Assembly: GCA_036365455.1 (NCBI GenBank)
Contig: JAWQUS010000017.1
Coordinates: 3,348,001-3,412,000, forward strand
Direction of reading: 5' to 3'
DNA: 64,000 nucleotides
Source of the DNA: Macrosoma leucophasiata
Lineage: Eukaryota > Arthropoda > Insecta > Lepidoptera > Hedylidae
Part shown: piece by piece, positions 30,831 to 40,348 of the stretch
Layout of the letters: each line of letters begins with the position of its first letter
Numbering within the stretch: position 1 is the stretch's first letter
Translations under genes and position numbers: made by a program
Notes under the pieces: model-generated
The model's input: the letters and a program-made list of their open reading frames with translations, nothing else
What the model was told of the DNA's origin: nothing
The model's database searches: none

Positions 30831-31232
30831 TTGTGGCATTGCTTTTGTAATAAAAAAGTTAAAGTCCATATTTTATCCTACTTTGAGTGCTCTGTCGAAC
30901 TGTTCGACATGGTGCCACCGTCTCTTTTCCTACACCGCACTACTCGCCGAAGAGAGAAGTTCCACCTTCACCGACTGGACACTTGGCAATGTTCAACGGT
31001 GCGGTTTTCACGTTCGTTTTTGCCCAAAACGTGTAAATTGTGGAATGAACTTCCCTCTGAGGTGTTCCCGCGGTGCTACAATATGGGGTTCTTCAAAAAT
31101 GGCATTAAAAGAGTCCTTCAGGGCTGGCAGCGCGTTGGCGACTCCCCTGGTGTTGCAAATGTTCATAGGCGACGGTGACTACTTTCCATCAGGTGGCCCG
31201 TTCGCTAGTCTGTCAATCATTTGACATAAAAA
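30831..31232 (+). pseudogene. CR1/Jockey-like LINE 3' end
   Basis: A 115-codon frame encodes the C-terminus of a LINE reverse transcriptase: ELFDMVPPSLFLHRTTRR, FHLHRLDTWQCSTVRFSR, KTCKLWNELPSEVFP and YNMGFFKNGIKRVLQG. A short 3' UTR (TACTTTCCATCAGGTGGCCC) and an A tail follow. All catalytic motifs are upstream and missing. Only the extreme 3' end was copied. Confidence 0.88.
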
Positions 31233-31249
31233 AAAACTTAATCCTTCTT

Positions 31250-31545
31250 TTGTTATTGGGGTTTTTCTATGAGGAAAATTCCTAGTAAAAGCCCGAAGTC
31301 TGGTACGGGTGCCTCAAAAAGCACGTAAAGCAGTCGGTCCTTGGTCGGTCCGGTCTGCGATCTCTCTCCGGTCGTGTTCGATAGCCGTCCCATCGGACTA
31401 TGAGAGTAAGGAAATAAGAAAGTGCACCAGTGTTTACGCATACACCTATGCACTATAATATCTTCCGCACAGTTGGCTAGTATCCGTTGAGATTGGCCGA
31501 AGTGCTCGAAATTCGGTCTAGAGAACATTATTTCAATATTATGTT
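31250..31545 (+). repeat. Family F SINE, head missing
   Basis: Sense-strand body of family F: AATTCCTAGTAAAAGCCCGA, GATCTCTCTCCGGTCG, AAGTGCACCAGTGTTTACGC, CACAGTTGGCTAGTATCCGT and GAAATTCGGTCTAGAG. The tRNA-like head is absent. Confidence 0.88.
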
Positions 31546-32808
31546 ATCATATTTATATTAGACGACACCTAGTGGAACACTGACGAAATATAAAGTACTT
31601 ATCTAGTACAAAAGATGGCGTATGACAGAGTTACATCGCACATACGAAGTTTTCTCAAGAGTTGCCGTATTTACAACTTCCTGTTAATTGTTTAGCCACG
31701 GCTCGCCAGCCACTATCACCTCGCCTGGTCGGAAGATCCACCCTTTTCGTCGGAGAAACATTTCCAACCATTCCACTACAGGTTTAAATTCGGTCTGAAT
31801 TCTCTGAAGCATCTCTAAGACAATCTTTTATTTTCTTTTTTTGTGAAGCCGTTTTACCACTGGCACATTATGTTTGGACCACAGACGGTTTCGACATTAA
31901 CAATGTGAACGTAATTCACTGTATGTCAAATGTATGGTAGTATGTGTTGTCATTTTTCATTTCTCTCTTGATCGAAGCTTTAGCGGCTAGTTATCCAGAG
32001 ATCGCAGGATCAAATTAAGCCCGAAGTCAATTTTCCTAAATCTATTTTTTTTTTTAATCTCTGGCCCCAAAATATAATTTGACAAGATGTGAGCTTAATG
32101 CGAGTATCGCCTTGAAACAATTAATTTGCTTATAGATCTTCATATTATTATTAACTGACCCGGTAAGGATCGTTCTGCCAAAAAATAAATGTTAAAGCCA
32201 TTGCATTTCCAAAAATAAAAAATAAATATCAGAAAATCCGTGCAGCGTTCATTGTGAAATGACATGATGCTTAATATATAAATTATCTAAATGTTTGTAA
32301 CAATTTAATGAATATGTCTCGTATTTATATAGCACAAAGACTTCAGGGCTATTGTCTGGGCTCAAACACGAACAAACTTCAATACATCATCATACACAAT
32401 GTATGTATTCAAGGGAAGTTCAGTATGCGTAATCAAGCTTTTTAATTATGGAACATCTTTGTATAAGAACGAGCGAGTTTCCATAACTTAAAAGTTTCCC
32501 TTTGATAATAAACTTCTCGTGAAATTTTATGAATTGCTTAATTTATTTCAACTCACGCACTGCCTTTATTATCAATAAAATATGTATTAAAGACAGACTA
32601 CACGGATGGAAATATAACGCACGTTTCAGTGGCAATAAACCCAATAGAGTGATGAAAAAATTGATTGTAGGCATAATTTGAACCATTGGAAGTTCCCGCC
32701 CAGCCGCAATTACTAATAAGCCACTGAAGATAATAAGTTAATTTATTTCTCCTTACATAATTCAAGGCATTAAACATCAGTCAAAGTACAAGAAATTGAA
32801 AAAAAAAA
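31546..32808. other. Unassigned sequence
   Basis: About 1.26 kb without a confirmed element apart from the shared block near 31738-31782. Short frames only. No RNA gene seen. Confidence 0.4.
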
Positions 32809-33100
32809 ACGTAACTTCACGCATGTAATCTTCGAAGGGGTAAATGCATGCATTCAAGCATACATGATTCGCCGGTTAAGTTTTGGCCCATGTAACAGGT
32901 GGCGAGCCTGTTGACATCTCCGGGCACATTTCCAAAGTTCGAGGTACAAGGAAATTTTCAGAAACTGGAAAAATCCCAATAGAACCGGAGCTAATGGACT
33001 TTACGCCATTATCTCTGATAACCCCCTACCCGGGAATCGAACCCAGGACCTCAGTACCGTAGTAGTAGTGGCCTGCTACCACTAGGCTACCGAGGCAGTG
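32809..33100 (-). repeat. Family C tRNA-derived SINE, full length
   Basis: Minus-strand copy ending in the tRNA-like head CTAGGCTACCGAGGCAG. Box B is present as GGTTCGATTCC. The body contains ACAGGTGGCGAGCCTGTTGA. Close to the copy at 30266. Confidence 0.9.
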
Positions 33101-33254
33101 TTAACAAATAAGTAAAATAAAACAAAGTTTATGTGAAAAGTTTGGTCTCAGCGAATGGGATAAACCTGTATTTATCAGGACCTCACTAGGACCTCATTTC
33201 ACGGAACGATAAAATTGCAGCTAACCATCGATGTTTTCTTCCATATATTTTTTT

Positions 33255-33690
33255 GATTGTGTTTTTAATTGACAGACAAGCAGACAAGCCACCTGATGGA
33301 AATTGGTTACCGTCGCTTTTGGACATTTGCAACACCAGGTGAATTGTCAACGCGCTGCCAGCCCTGAAGGATTCTTTTGACCCCATTTTTAATTTTTTCA
33401 TTTTCTATACCGCACTGGTGTAGGAAATGAAAAAAATAAAAATGGGGAAAAAATTAAGAGGGATTTCTTAGGTGTTTCCTTGGTGCTACAATATGGAGTG
33501 TAAAAATGGGGAAATCATTCCACAATTTACACGTTCTGGGTAAAAACGAACGTGAGAACCACACCATTGAACCACACTAATCAGTGAGGGCGGAACTTCT
33601 CTCTTCGGCGGGTGTTCTCTCGGCAGAACTTCTTTCTTTGGATATCAAAAGGTGTCTCATTTTCTACACCGTACTGGAAATGAGACGCAT
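33255..33690 (-). mobile_element. CR1/Jockey-like LINE 3' end, rearranged
   Basis: Minus-strand LINE tail: CACCTGATGGAAATTGGTTA, TTGCAACACCAGGTGAATT, then after a foldback GGTGCTACAATATGGAGTG and ATTCCACAATTTACACGTTC, matching the C-terminal coding region at 30831-31232. The right part repeats CGGCGGGTGTTCTCTCGGCA. Degenerate; no functional frame. Confidence 0.8.
33381..33447. repeat. 27-bp-arm hairpin within a LINE tail
   Basis: CCCCATTTTTAATTTTTTCA at the left is mirrored by TGAAAAAAATAAAAATGGGG at the right. The arms are 27 bp with two mismatches and a 13-nt loop. The flanks CTTTTGACCCCATTTTT and AATGGGGAAAAA suggest a local inverted duplication. Confidence 0.85.
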
Positions 33691-33977
33691 TTTAATAGCA
33701 GTAAACCAATTTTTAAGCGTAATAAAAATATCAAAATAAAAGCTTATTATAAATTAATACAAGAAAGTACTCACATCGCGAGCCCCACATGTCTGGTACG
33801 GTTATAGAAGGGAAATGTGCCAAGGTTAGTCAACATTAAATATTTGCGAAGATCCATGTATTTTTTATTCGTGTCAAGTATATGTATTACAGGTGTTTGT
33901 TGCGGTCGGTTTAGCGACAGAATTGATTTAGGGATAAAGACTTGGAATTTAGAATTGACTTAGTAAACTATGTTATT

Positions 33978-34435
33978 GAAGCGCGCGTGGCTCCGCAGCT
34001 GGTGTAGATCGCTTTCTCTCTCTTCTCGGTTGGGCGATACGGGCGCAGTTGGGTGTGTGATAGGTGACCACTAGTAACAAATCAAAAATTCGCTTTTCTG
34101 AGCTTCGGACGGCACCTCAAGCCGTTGGTCCCGGTTGCTCGTTGTTAACCTTATCGGAGGCCTTATGACTTACTTTTGACTTAAGATCCTATGTCCCCTA
34201 GCTGGGGCAGAGGGCGTCCACAGTGCGTCGCCATCCCTGTCGGTCGGCCGCCTTATATCGGAGGCCTTATAGGCGGCTTGAAAATATCCGACAGCGAGTT
34301 GGCCACTAACCCGTATCTCCACCGACCCGAATTGGAGCAGCGTGGTGGAGTAAGCTCCGGGTCTTCCTCCAAAAAGGGGAGAGAGTCGGTCCAGCAGTGG
34401 GACGTTTCAAGGGTTGCCATTATTATTATTATATC
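33978..34435 (+). repeat. Family D 5S-derived SINE, full length with insertion
   Basis: 5S-like head GAAGCGCGCGTGGCTCCG then GGTTGGGCGATACGGGCGCA and ATAGGTGACCACTAG. The body is split by an 89-bp insertion, and the 3' end is CCAGCAGTGGGACGTTTCAA with a TTATTATTATTA tail. Most complete sense copy in the window. Confidence 0.9.
34167..34255. mobile_element. LINE-tail fragment inserted with a 15-bp TSD
   Basis: GACTTACTTTTGACTTAAGA then ATGTCCCCTAGCTGGGGCAG and CAGTGCGTCGCCATCCCTG. It is bracketed by TATCGGAGGCCTTAT at 34152-34166 and 34256-34270. The perfect 15-bp duplication marks a retrotransposition event into family D. The parent LINE is not present here. Confidence 0.88.
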
Positions 34436-34454
34436 TATGTTATTTATGTAATGA

Positions 34455-34652
34455 AGTCCAGGTGTCGAGACGTGACAAGTCCATCGTCCACTGGTGGAGG
34501 AGAACTCTTCCGCTATTGCAGTCAGTCAACCAAACAAAGGCGGTCATACCATTCCATAATAACGTGGGATGGGTAGCAGCGTCCCGCTTTAAAACTACCG
34601 CCACTGCGATCACCAATCCGCCTGCGAATCCCCTAATTACGTGTATCACTGT
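34455..34652 (+). repeat. Family E repeat
   Basis: CGTCCACTGGTGGAGGAGAA, TGCAGTCAGTCAACCAAACA, AACGTGGGATGGGTAGCAGC and CCAATCCGCCTGCGAATCCC, the most complete family E copy. The sequence passes without a gap into a block that recurs at 36988. Confidence 0.75.
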
Positions 34653-34960
34653 TGTAAGCGTCGTTGGAGAAGGCTTTGTCAAAGATAAACATTTGCATAA
34701 TTTCTATCGCCTGTACTCAATCAAATCTACTTTTGTTACGCAATGAAGGCAAGCTATCAACTTGCATTGTTCATGAAAGAAATGAAAAATCGGTTTGATC
34801 GATTAGAACATGATCATAACGGCTTTCATTAATAAAATGTTCCGTTTACGGTACATTTGAAGCTGTTATGTATTATTATTTATAATACTTATTGCATAAT
34901 TATTTATGCAAAGGAAAGCTAAGCAAGGAAGAAGTAAAATATGCTCTAAATTCTAACCAT
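34653..34960. repeat. Local duplication block 1 (copy a)
   Basis: GTTGTAAGCG, AGGCTTTGTCAAAGAT, TTTTGTTACGCAATGAAGGC, GAACATGATCATAACGGCTT and AAAATATGCTCTAAATTCTA recur in order at 36988-37485, with about 200 bp of extra sequence in the second copy. No protein is recognised. Confidence 0.82.
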
Positions 34961-34964
34961 TTTT

Positions 34965-35198
34965 AACCGACTTCCAAAAAAAGGAGGAGGTTCTCAATTC
35001 GTCCGGATCTTTTTTTTTTTATGTTTGTTCACCGATAATTTGAAAACGCCCGTACCGATTTGGATAATTTTGGTTTTGCTTGAAAGGGTGTGCTTCACAC
35101 AGATGGTCCCATTGTCACCATGTCAACATGTGATGATGGGATCCTGGAGAAATCGAGGGAAATACTCAAATTTAATTGCACACGACACATAGCATTTT
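34965..35198. repeat. Element starting TAACCGACTTCC...GGAGGAGGTTCTC
   Basis: TAACCGACTTCCAAAAAAAG and GAGGAGGTTCTCAATTCGTC are a widespread insect interspersed repeat start. Its inverted partner CCTCCTCCGACTTC appears at 38185-38200. CCGTACCGATTTGGATAATT follows. Non-coding. Confidence 0.55.
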
Positions 35199-35230
35199 GA
35201 CGGCCCGGTCCAGAGATGACCGTTTGATTC
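35199..35230 (+). repeat. Family B head fragment leading into a GAT array
   Basis: TGACGGCCCGGTCCAGAGAT and GACCGTTTGATTCGA are the family B tRNA-like head. The sequence then turns into GATGAT repeats instead of the GGGTCGCGG box B region. Confidence 0.75.
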
Positions 35231-35571
35231 GATGATGATGGAGGTGATGATGATGATGGAGGGGTGATGATGGGGGTGATGGTGTTGGAGGGGATGATGA
35301 TGTATGTGATAATGATAGAGTTGATGATGATGATGGAGGTGATTATGATAAAGATGATGATGATGGAGGTGATGATAATGAAAGTGATGATGATAAAGGA
35401 GATGTTCATATTATTATGCGTGTCATGATCTTCGTCACCGTCATCATCATCATCATCTTCATCATCACCTCCATCAACATCACCATCGTCACCATGTCTA
35501 TCATCAACCCCATCATCTTCATCACCACCTCTATCAACATCATCACCACCACCACCATCACCATCATCAAC
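35231..35571. repeat. Divergent GAT array followed by an ATC array
   Basis: About 170 bp rich in GATGAT (35231-35402) is followed, after ~35 bp, by about 130 bp rich in ATCATC (35437-35571). The two are roughly complementary and could fold into a long hairpin. The ATC half is plausibly the simple-repeat tail of the adjoining family E fragment. Confidence 0.85.
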
Positions 35572-35650
35572 ATCACTCCAGCCAAAAGATGTCTACAGCT
35601 GGACAAAGCCTACCCAGAAGATGTCCACAACAGTATTGTGCGTCATAAAG
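35572..35650 (-). repeat. Family E 3' tail fragment
   Basis: CACTCCAGCCAAAAGATGTC, ACAGCTGGACAAAGCCTACC and GATGTCCACAACAGTATTGT match 11440-11500. Preceded by the ATC array, which would be its tail on the minus strand. Confidence 0.6.
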
Positions 35651-35989
35651 GAAGAGCCATAGTACCTATTCAAACAATCTATCACTAAGGTAGCGGTTAG
35701 CGAGTTTTTTAAACATTACAAAACTATCTACCTTAATTGCGGGTTTTATAACTACACTTTGAATTTGCCTTATGCTTGACTGCCTATAAACCAGCTACTG
35801 GAATAGATCGTTTTCGAAATCGCTATTAGAATTCAATAGCTAGTTTCGTTTCTTTGCCATTCCAGAAAAGCCGCCATTACTCGTACACGCCTCTAGAACT
35901 GATGATAAAGACTATAGATAGTACTCGTAGTAGTAGTTGAAATGCCTACCTACTTTAGTAACACTTAATACTAATAATAATATATACTA
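35651..35989. other. Unassigned sequence
   Basis: No repeat or gene recognised. Ends in TATATACTATATATAATATA. Confidence 0.35.
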
Positions 35990-36230
35990 TATATAATATA
36001 CTTGCCGCTAAATGGTAGTGTTCAACACTATCGTGTTCCGGTCAGGTGGTAATGTACGGCCCTGTAATTTCCGGCACAGAGGCATAAGACCTTAGGCCTC
36101 AGGAGTGGTAACGCATCTGCATTTTGACCTTGGTCTTTGTGTGGGTGTCTATAGGCTGCAGTCATCACTTAACATCAATGTGAACTGCATGCTTGTTTAC
36201 CACTTCCATTACATAAAAAAAAAAAAAAAA
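35990..36230 (+). repeat. Family A, slightly 5'-truncated
   Basis: Starts at AATATACTTGCCGCTAAATG, lacking the first ~70 bp with the hairpin, then a near-consensus body and a tail of about 16 A. Very close in sequence to 54171-54469, suggesting recent activity. Confidence 0.92.
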
Positions 36231-36258
36231 TAGTTACACCACTAAAAAGCAAAAAATA

Positions 36259-36766
36259 AATTATCTCAAAATAAAAAAAACCGCCTTAAAAAAAAAATTC
36301 AAAACTGAATAGTCAAAAAACACTAAAAAGCGAAAAATATACTCAATTAGATCATTTCATTTTTAGGGAATAGACACGTAACCTATTAATTATAATAAGA
36401 CAATTCCTTTAATATGGGCTACGTACCTACCTACTCATAGGTTTGAAGTTGGTGCCAAGCCAATAGTGCGGCCCGCGCTTTAGGATGAATGTTGTGTTGT
36501 TGCAGTGTTATCAAATGCGGCTAAATGAATCGCAGTGAAATAGGCTCTAAAATTTTTAATTTAACTTGGCACCGACTTCAAACCTATGAGTAGGTAGGTA
36601 CGTAGCCCATATTAAAGTAATTGTCTTATTATAATTAATAGGTTACGTGTTATTCCCTTAAAATGAAATGATCTAATTGAGTTTATTTTTCGCTTTTTAG
36701 TGTTTTTTGTCTATTCAGTTTTTAATTTTTTTTGAAGGCGGTTTTCTTTATTTTAAAATAATTGTT
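36259..36766. mobile_element. Foldback element with ~200-bp inverted arms
   Basis: The left arm (36259-36459) and right arm (36565-36766) are near-perfect reverse complements around a 105-bp loop. Landmarks are GGTAGGTACGTAGCCCATAT, AATTAATAGGTTACGTG and CGCTTTTTAGTGTTTTTTG. The loop contains GCAGTGAAATAGGCTCTAAA, which recurs at 28930-28960. Non-coding. A transcript would fold into a very stable hairpin. Confidence 0.9.
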
Positions 36767-36772
36767 GTAAAT

Positions 36773-36975
36773 AAATGTTTCCTTCTTGTAACCTTAATCC
36801 TTTTGTTACCGTAAACATTTCGTGCACATATTATTCAAAATGAATAAGTATCTCAGAAGTTTTCACGAGATAAAGCGCGCATGAAAATAAATTTAACGGG
36901 TTGCTCATATTATTCCTATGGCAGAACGACGTTTCCCGGGTAAGCTTGCTCACTCCGATAGGGGGATTCGCTTGA
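36773..36975. repeat. Local duplication block 2 (copy a)
   Basis: ATGTTTCCTTCTTGTAACCT, TCAGAAGTTTTCACG, GCGCGCATGAAAATAAATTT and GGCAGAACGACGTTTCCCGG recur in the same order at 38081-38362. The GGGTAAGC end resembles an eroded Helitron terminus. Confidence 0.8.
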
Positions 36976-36987
36976 GGTTTTTTTTTG

Positions 36988-37485
36988 TTGTAAGCGTCTT
37001 TGGGGGAAGGCTTTGTCAAAGATGAACATTTGCATAACTTCTATTGTCTATAAGTACTCAATCAAATCTGCTTTTGTTACGCAATGAAGGCAAGCTATCA
37101 AGAAACTTACATTGCTCATGAATGAAATGAAAAATCGGTGTGATAGATTAGAACATGATCATAACGGCTTTCATTTATAAAATGTTCCGTTTACGGTACA
37201 TTTGAAGCTGTAATGTATTATTTAATACAGTTCGGCTTCAAAGAGTACTTTTACATTATTTTTTATGGAATCATGTGAAGTGCATGTAGTATCCGAATCT
37301 AGGTCGACCTTCAACCAGGTGTTTACGAATGAAACATTGTGTTTATCAAATTTCATACACAAACAAATACGTTCAAAAATGTCTACATAATGATCAGCTT
37401 ACTACTTTTGTTCACAATAAAATATTATGCAAAGGAAAGCCAACCAAGGAACTGGTAAAATATGCTCTAAATTCTAACCATTTTT
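36988..37485. repeat. Local duplication block 1 (copy b)
   Basis: Same order as 34653-34960. About 200 bp between GAAGCTGTAATGTATTA and ATTATGCAAAGGAAAGCC are unique to this copy or lost from copy a. The 65-codon frame from 37329, with LVKYALNSNHF, shares only its C-terminal part with copy a, which is stopped, so no gene is supported. Confidence 0.8.
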
Positions 37486-37870
37486 ACATTACTTTACGAA
37501 CTCAATATTTTAGCAGCAGCCATTGAGTGTGCTGAATTTATTGAAAATTTCATTGTTCATAAGGGAATTCGAGTTCGATATGATAAATTGGAAATTCAAA
37601 TGGTTCACTTCTAACTTAGCCATCCACACGGTTCATTTATAAGCTTTAATGTGATAATTATTGAGGGTCGGCTACAGGAGCTAAATTATATTTGAAGGAT
37701 CTGCTAGGATTTGCCTTGGATCTGACTCGGTACAAACTACTTTGTAAACTGTTTTTGGGTTATTATCCATTGCTTGATTAAATCTGGCTTTGTAAAAAAA
37801 TAAATGTACGCCCACACTTTTTTTTTAAGAATCTTGCGATGAAATTTTTAACCCTTAGTATTGATTGCTG
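37486..37870. other. Unassigned sequence
   Basis: No repeat or gene recognised before the T-run that starts the next family A copy. Confidence 0.35.
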
Positions 37871-38062
37871 TTTTTTTTTTTTTTTTTTTTATGTAATGGA
37901 AGTGGCAAACAAGCATGCAGTTCACATTGATGTTAAGTGATGACTGCAGCCTATAGACACCCACACAAAGACCAAGGTCAAAATGCAGATGCGTTACCAC
38001 TCCTGAGGCCTAAGGGTGTTATGCCTCTGTGCCGGAAATTACAGGGCCGTTTACCATCTGAC
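37871..38062 (-). repeat. Family A, 5'-truncated with long A tail
   Basis: A run of about 18 T then near-consensus family A 3' half, stopping after ACAGGGCCGTTTACCATCTG. No 5' hairpin. Confidence 0.92.
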
Positions 38063-38080
38063 TTATGTTCAGTTGCACCA

Positions 38081-38432
38081 AAATGTTTCCTTCTTGTAAC
38101 CTTAATCCTTTTGTTACCGTAAGGATTTCATGCACATAATAATATTATTCACAAATAAAAAAAACATATGGGTCGAATTGAGAACCTCCTCCGACTTCAA
38201 AAAAAAGTCGGCTAAAAATTAATAATTATTATCTCAGAAGTTTTCACGCGACAAAGCGCGCATGAAAATAAATTTAATTCAAACGGGTTGCTCACATTAT
38301 GTCTATGGCAGAACGACGTTTTCCGGGTAAGCTTGCTCACACCGATGGTGGGATTCTCTTGACAATTTTTTTATTTTTTAATGGCTTAAATATTTATTGT
38401 ATGGCAGAACAACGCTTGCCAGGTCAGCTAGT
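38081..38432. repeat. Local duplication block 2 (copy b) with extra insert
   Basis: Same landmarks as 36773-36975. About 70 bp are inserted, carrying GAATTGAGAACCTCCTCCGA and AAAAAAGTCGGCTAAAA (a small inverted element). The right end TGCCAGGTCAGCTAGTG looks like a Helitron 3' terminus. Confidence 0.8.
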
Positions 38433-38801
38433 GTATCAAAAAAGTTAATAGCTATAACTCAGATTTATAGACAGGGCTAGAAGAGAGAGTTGTTTTGTAC
38501 TTCTGCAACGCAACCCTAATCGTAATAAGCATGGTAATGTCATCACCCCTAACTGGGTTAAACTGTTACAAAGAATGAGAACAAACAAACAATGGCGACG
38601 ACGTCTTTTTAAATTACAGTTTCGTCGTACGTCACTTTTTGTCATCGCAACTTTTTGTACGCAAACACAGGAAGGAAAGTTTCGAGCGTGCGTTTGCGTT
38701 TTTCCTCGTGAAGTTATTTGTGGCTGTGTAAACGTTAACTTTTCTGGTTAGGGGTGAAATTGACAAGGAAATGAGTACTAATTCGATACAAAGTACATGT
38801 A
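38433..38801. other. Unassigned sequence
   Basis: No repeat partner. GTTTCGAGCGTGCGTTTGCG near 38680 is GC-richer than its surroundings, but no gene or promoter is supported. Confidence 0.35.
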
Positions 38802-39023
38802 TAGTGCTCATCAAGAAATAATGCACATCGATGCTATGAAAGTGACAATCAGCTAGTTTCGGGTTTAAAGAGCGTTATCTCTGCTGCACACTGCCTACGT
38901 AAGCGTCCAGGTCGACAAACGTCAAATAGGTAAGGTACGAAAAAGATAACGCTCTACAGATCCGAAATAAGCCGACGTCTCTTCCTGAGGTCGATGTGCA
39001 TTGTTTCATGTTGGAGACTGTTA
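38802..39023. mobile_element. Family G MITE, internally shortened
   Basis: TAGTGCTCATCAAGAAATAA and GCACATCGA at the left; TCGATGTGCATTGTTTC at the right. About 40 bp of the centre are missing between CGTAAGCGTCC and GTCGACAAACG. Confidence 0.85.
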
Positions 39024-39135
39024 TAGTATCGGAGGCCAAGACTCATTTTGGGTCACTGAGCCAATAAACCACCAACCAACATGATATGTACACTCAAAAG
39101 AGCTATTTGAAACATCATAAGCATTAGTTTTTCAT

Positions 39136-39500
39136 TGGTGGTAGAGTTCAAGTGTAGGAGCTCGAGGGCGTACCACCGCATTATCTACTCTATCTGCCGC
39201 CAAATGGTAGAGTTCAGCACTTTTGTGTTCCGGTTAGATGGTAATGTATGGCCCCGTAATAATTTTTATATAATAATAATAATGGAAACCCTTTATACGT
39301 CCCACTGCTGGGCACAAGTCTCTCCCCTTTTTGGGGGGAGGCCCAATAATTATTACAGAGACATAATATTTAAGGTCTCAGGCGTGGAAATGTATTTGCA
39401 TTTTGACGCTGGTCTTTGTGTGATCTATAGGCTGCAGTCATCACTTAACATCAATGTGAACTGCATACCTGTTTGCCACCATCATTACATAAAAAAAATT
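39136..39500 (+). repeat. Family A (second subfamily) interrupted by a family D fragment
   Basis: ATTGGTGGTAGAGTTCAAGT, GAGCTCGAGGGCGTACCACC, TGCCGCCAAATGGTAG and ATTACAGAGACATAA are second-subfamily markers. An 80-bp family D tail splits it at 39264/39345, with AATAATT on both sides. Confidence 0.9.
39265..39344 (-). repeat. Family D 3' fragment, inserted with TSD
   Basis: ATAATAATAATAATGGAAAC, ACGTCCCACTGCTGGGCAC and a GGGGGGAGGCCC edge. Only the last 80 bp of family D, flanked by AATAATT at 39258-39264 and 39345-39351. This is an independent second case of a short tail insertion into family A. Confidence 0.9.
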
Positions 39501-39539
39501 ATGAAACCTAAGAAAAAACAATACGGTTATGGTCCCGCG

Positions 39540-39595
39540 ACCTCAAGATAACCAGCCCAGCCGCTTAGCGAAGCTACCGAAGCGAATAATTTCTC
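39540..39595 (-). pseudogene. Degenerate tRNA-like fragment
   Basis: Minus strand reads TCGGTAGCTTCGCTAAGCGG, GCTGGGCTGGTTATCTTGAG and GTCGCGGGACCA. The D-arm and anticodon-arm regions resemble the tRNA-like arms at 52245 and 52417, but no box B follows. A relic. Confidence 0.45.
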
Positions 39596-39615
39596 TGTCT
39601 CAAATTTCTTTCTCA

Positions 39616-39648
39616 AATTTCAACTGGTTCGCCGAACCAGTTGAAATT
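39616..39648. repeat. 33-bp perfect palindrome
   Basis: AATTTCAACTGGTTCG and CGAACCAGTTGAAATT are exact reverse complements around a single C at 39632. The inner CTGGTTCG resembles a box B core. It sits between the tRNA-like relic and a family B copy. Confidence 0.9.
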
Positions 39649-39710
39649 CAAAAAGGGAAAGGGAAATTTGATTACTCATCATACAAATTAGTAAGAATTA
39701 AATAAATAAA

Positions 39711-39930
39711 TAAAATATGCTTACACTCACAGCCCCACACTAGGTATAAACCTGTGTCTGTTTTATATTATTTCGCATTAACACATACTTGTGAAATATA
39801 TTTTATTTAAAGAAAAATGGTCTTGCCTGAAGTCAAATTTTTCTTTCCATTTTTCTTTAAATAAAATATAAAACTGTGTCGTGGGTGCCGTACATCAAAC
39901 ATAATATAATGCCGTTGTACATGTACAATA
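39711..39930 (-). repeat. Family B SINE fragment split by foldback X
   Basis: GCTTACACTCACAGCCCCAC and GGTATAAACCTGTGTC continue at 39881 with GTGGGTGCCGTACATC. The tRNA-like head is missing. The break contains a 115-bp foldback element with a CTGTGTC duplication. Confidence 0.85.
39759..39873. mobile_element. Foldback X, internally deleted copy with TSD
   Basis: TGTTTTATATTATTTCGCAT at the left and TAAATAAAATATAAAA at the right are inverted. The first 38 bases are identical to 52171-52208. Only GCCTGAAGTCAAA remains of the tRNA-like arms. CTGTGTC at 39752-39758 and 39874-39880 is the target-site duplication. Confidence 0.88.
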
Positions 39931-40348
39931 CATTAGAATTAAACATGAAATTAGCTTATACGAGTACAAGACAAAAGTGCACCGGTCTTCAATTTTATTC
40001 GTGTGTACACATCAGCAAACAATTGCCGACACTGATCCTCGTAATTCCGGAATTGTCGATCAGCTATATTTTGGGCTTACTGTCTTTTGCCCAAAAACAA
40101 TATCCGCATTAATCTTCTGCCGACACGGCGTATTTTTTGTTAAGTCCCCATATAAAATGCAGATTAACAAATGCACAATGTTTCATAGAATAGTTTTTTT
40201 TAATGAAATATATAAATTGTTGTTGATCTCTTAGTGATACGCATGTAAATACTATGTTCAAATTTAAGTTTTGAGGCGATGGTAGTATATCGGTTTGAGG
40301 TCGATTGCTTTTTTAATGCTTTTTGCAGTAATTCCCAAAATGGTCCAG

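Noticed and set aside
35095..35688. Isoleucine/threonine- and methionine/valine-rich frames
   Set aside because: Translations of GAT/ATC microsatellite tracts.
37329..37526. 65-codon frame with KYALNSNHF
   Set aside because: The matching part of the duplicate at 34900-34960 is stopped and the two copies agree only at the C-terminus, so conservation of a protein is not supported.
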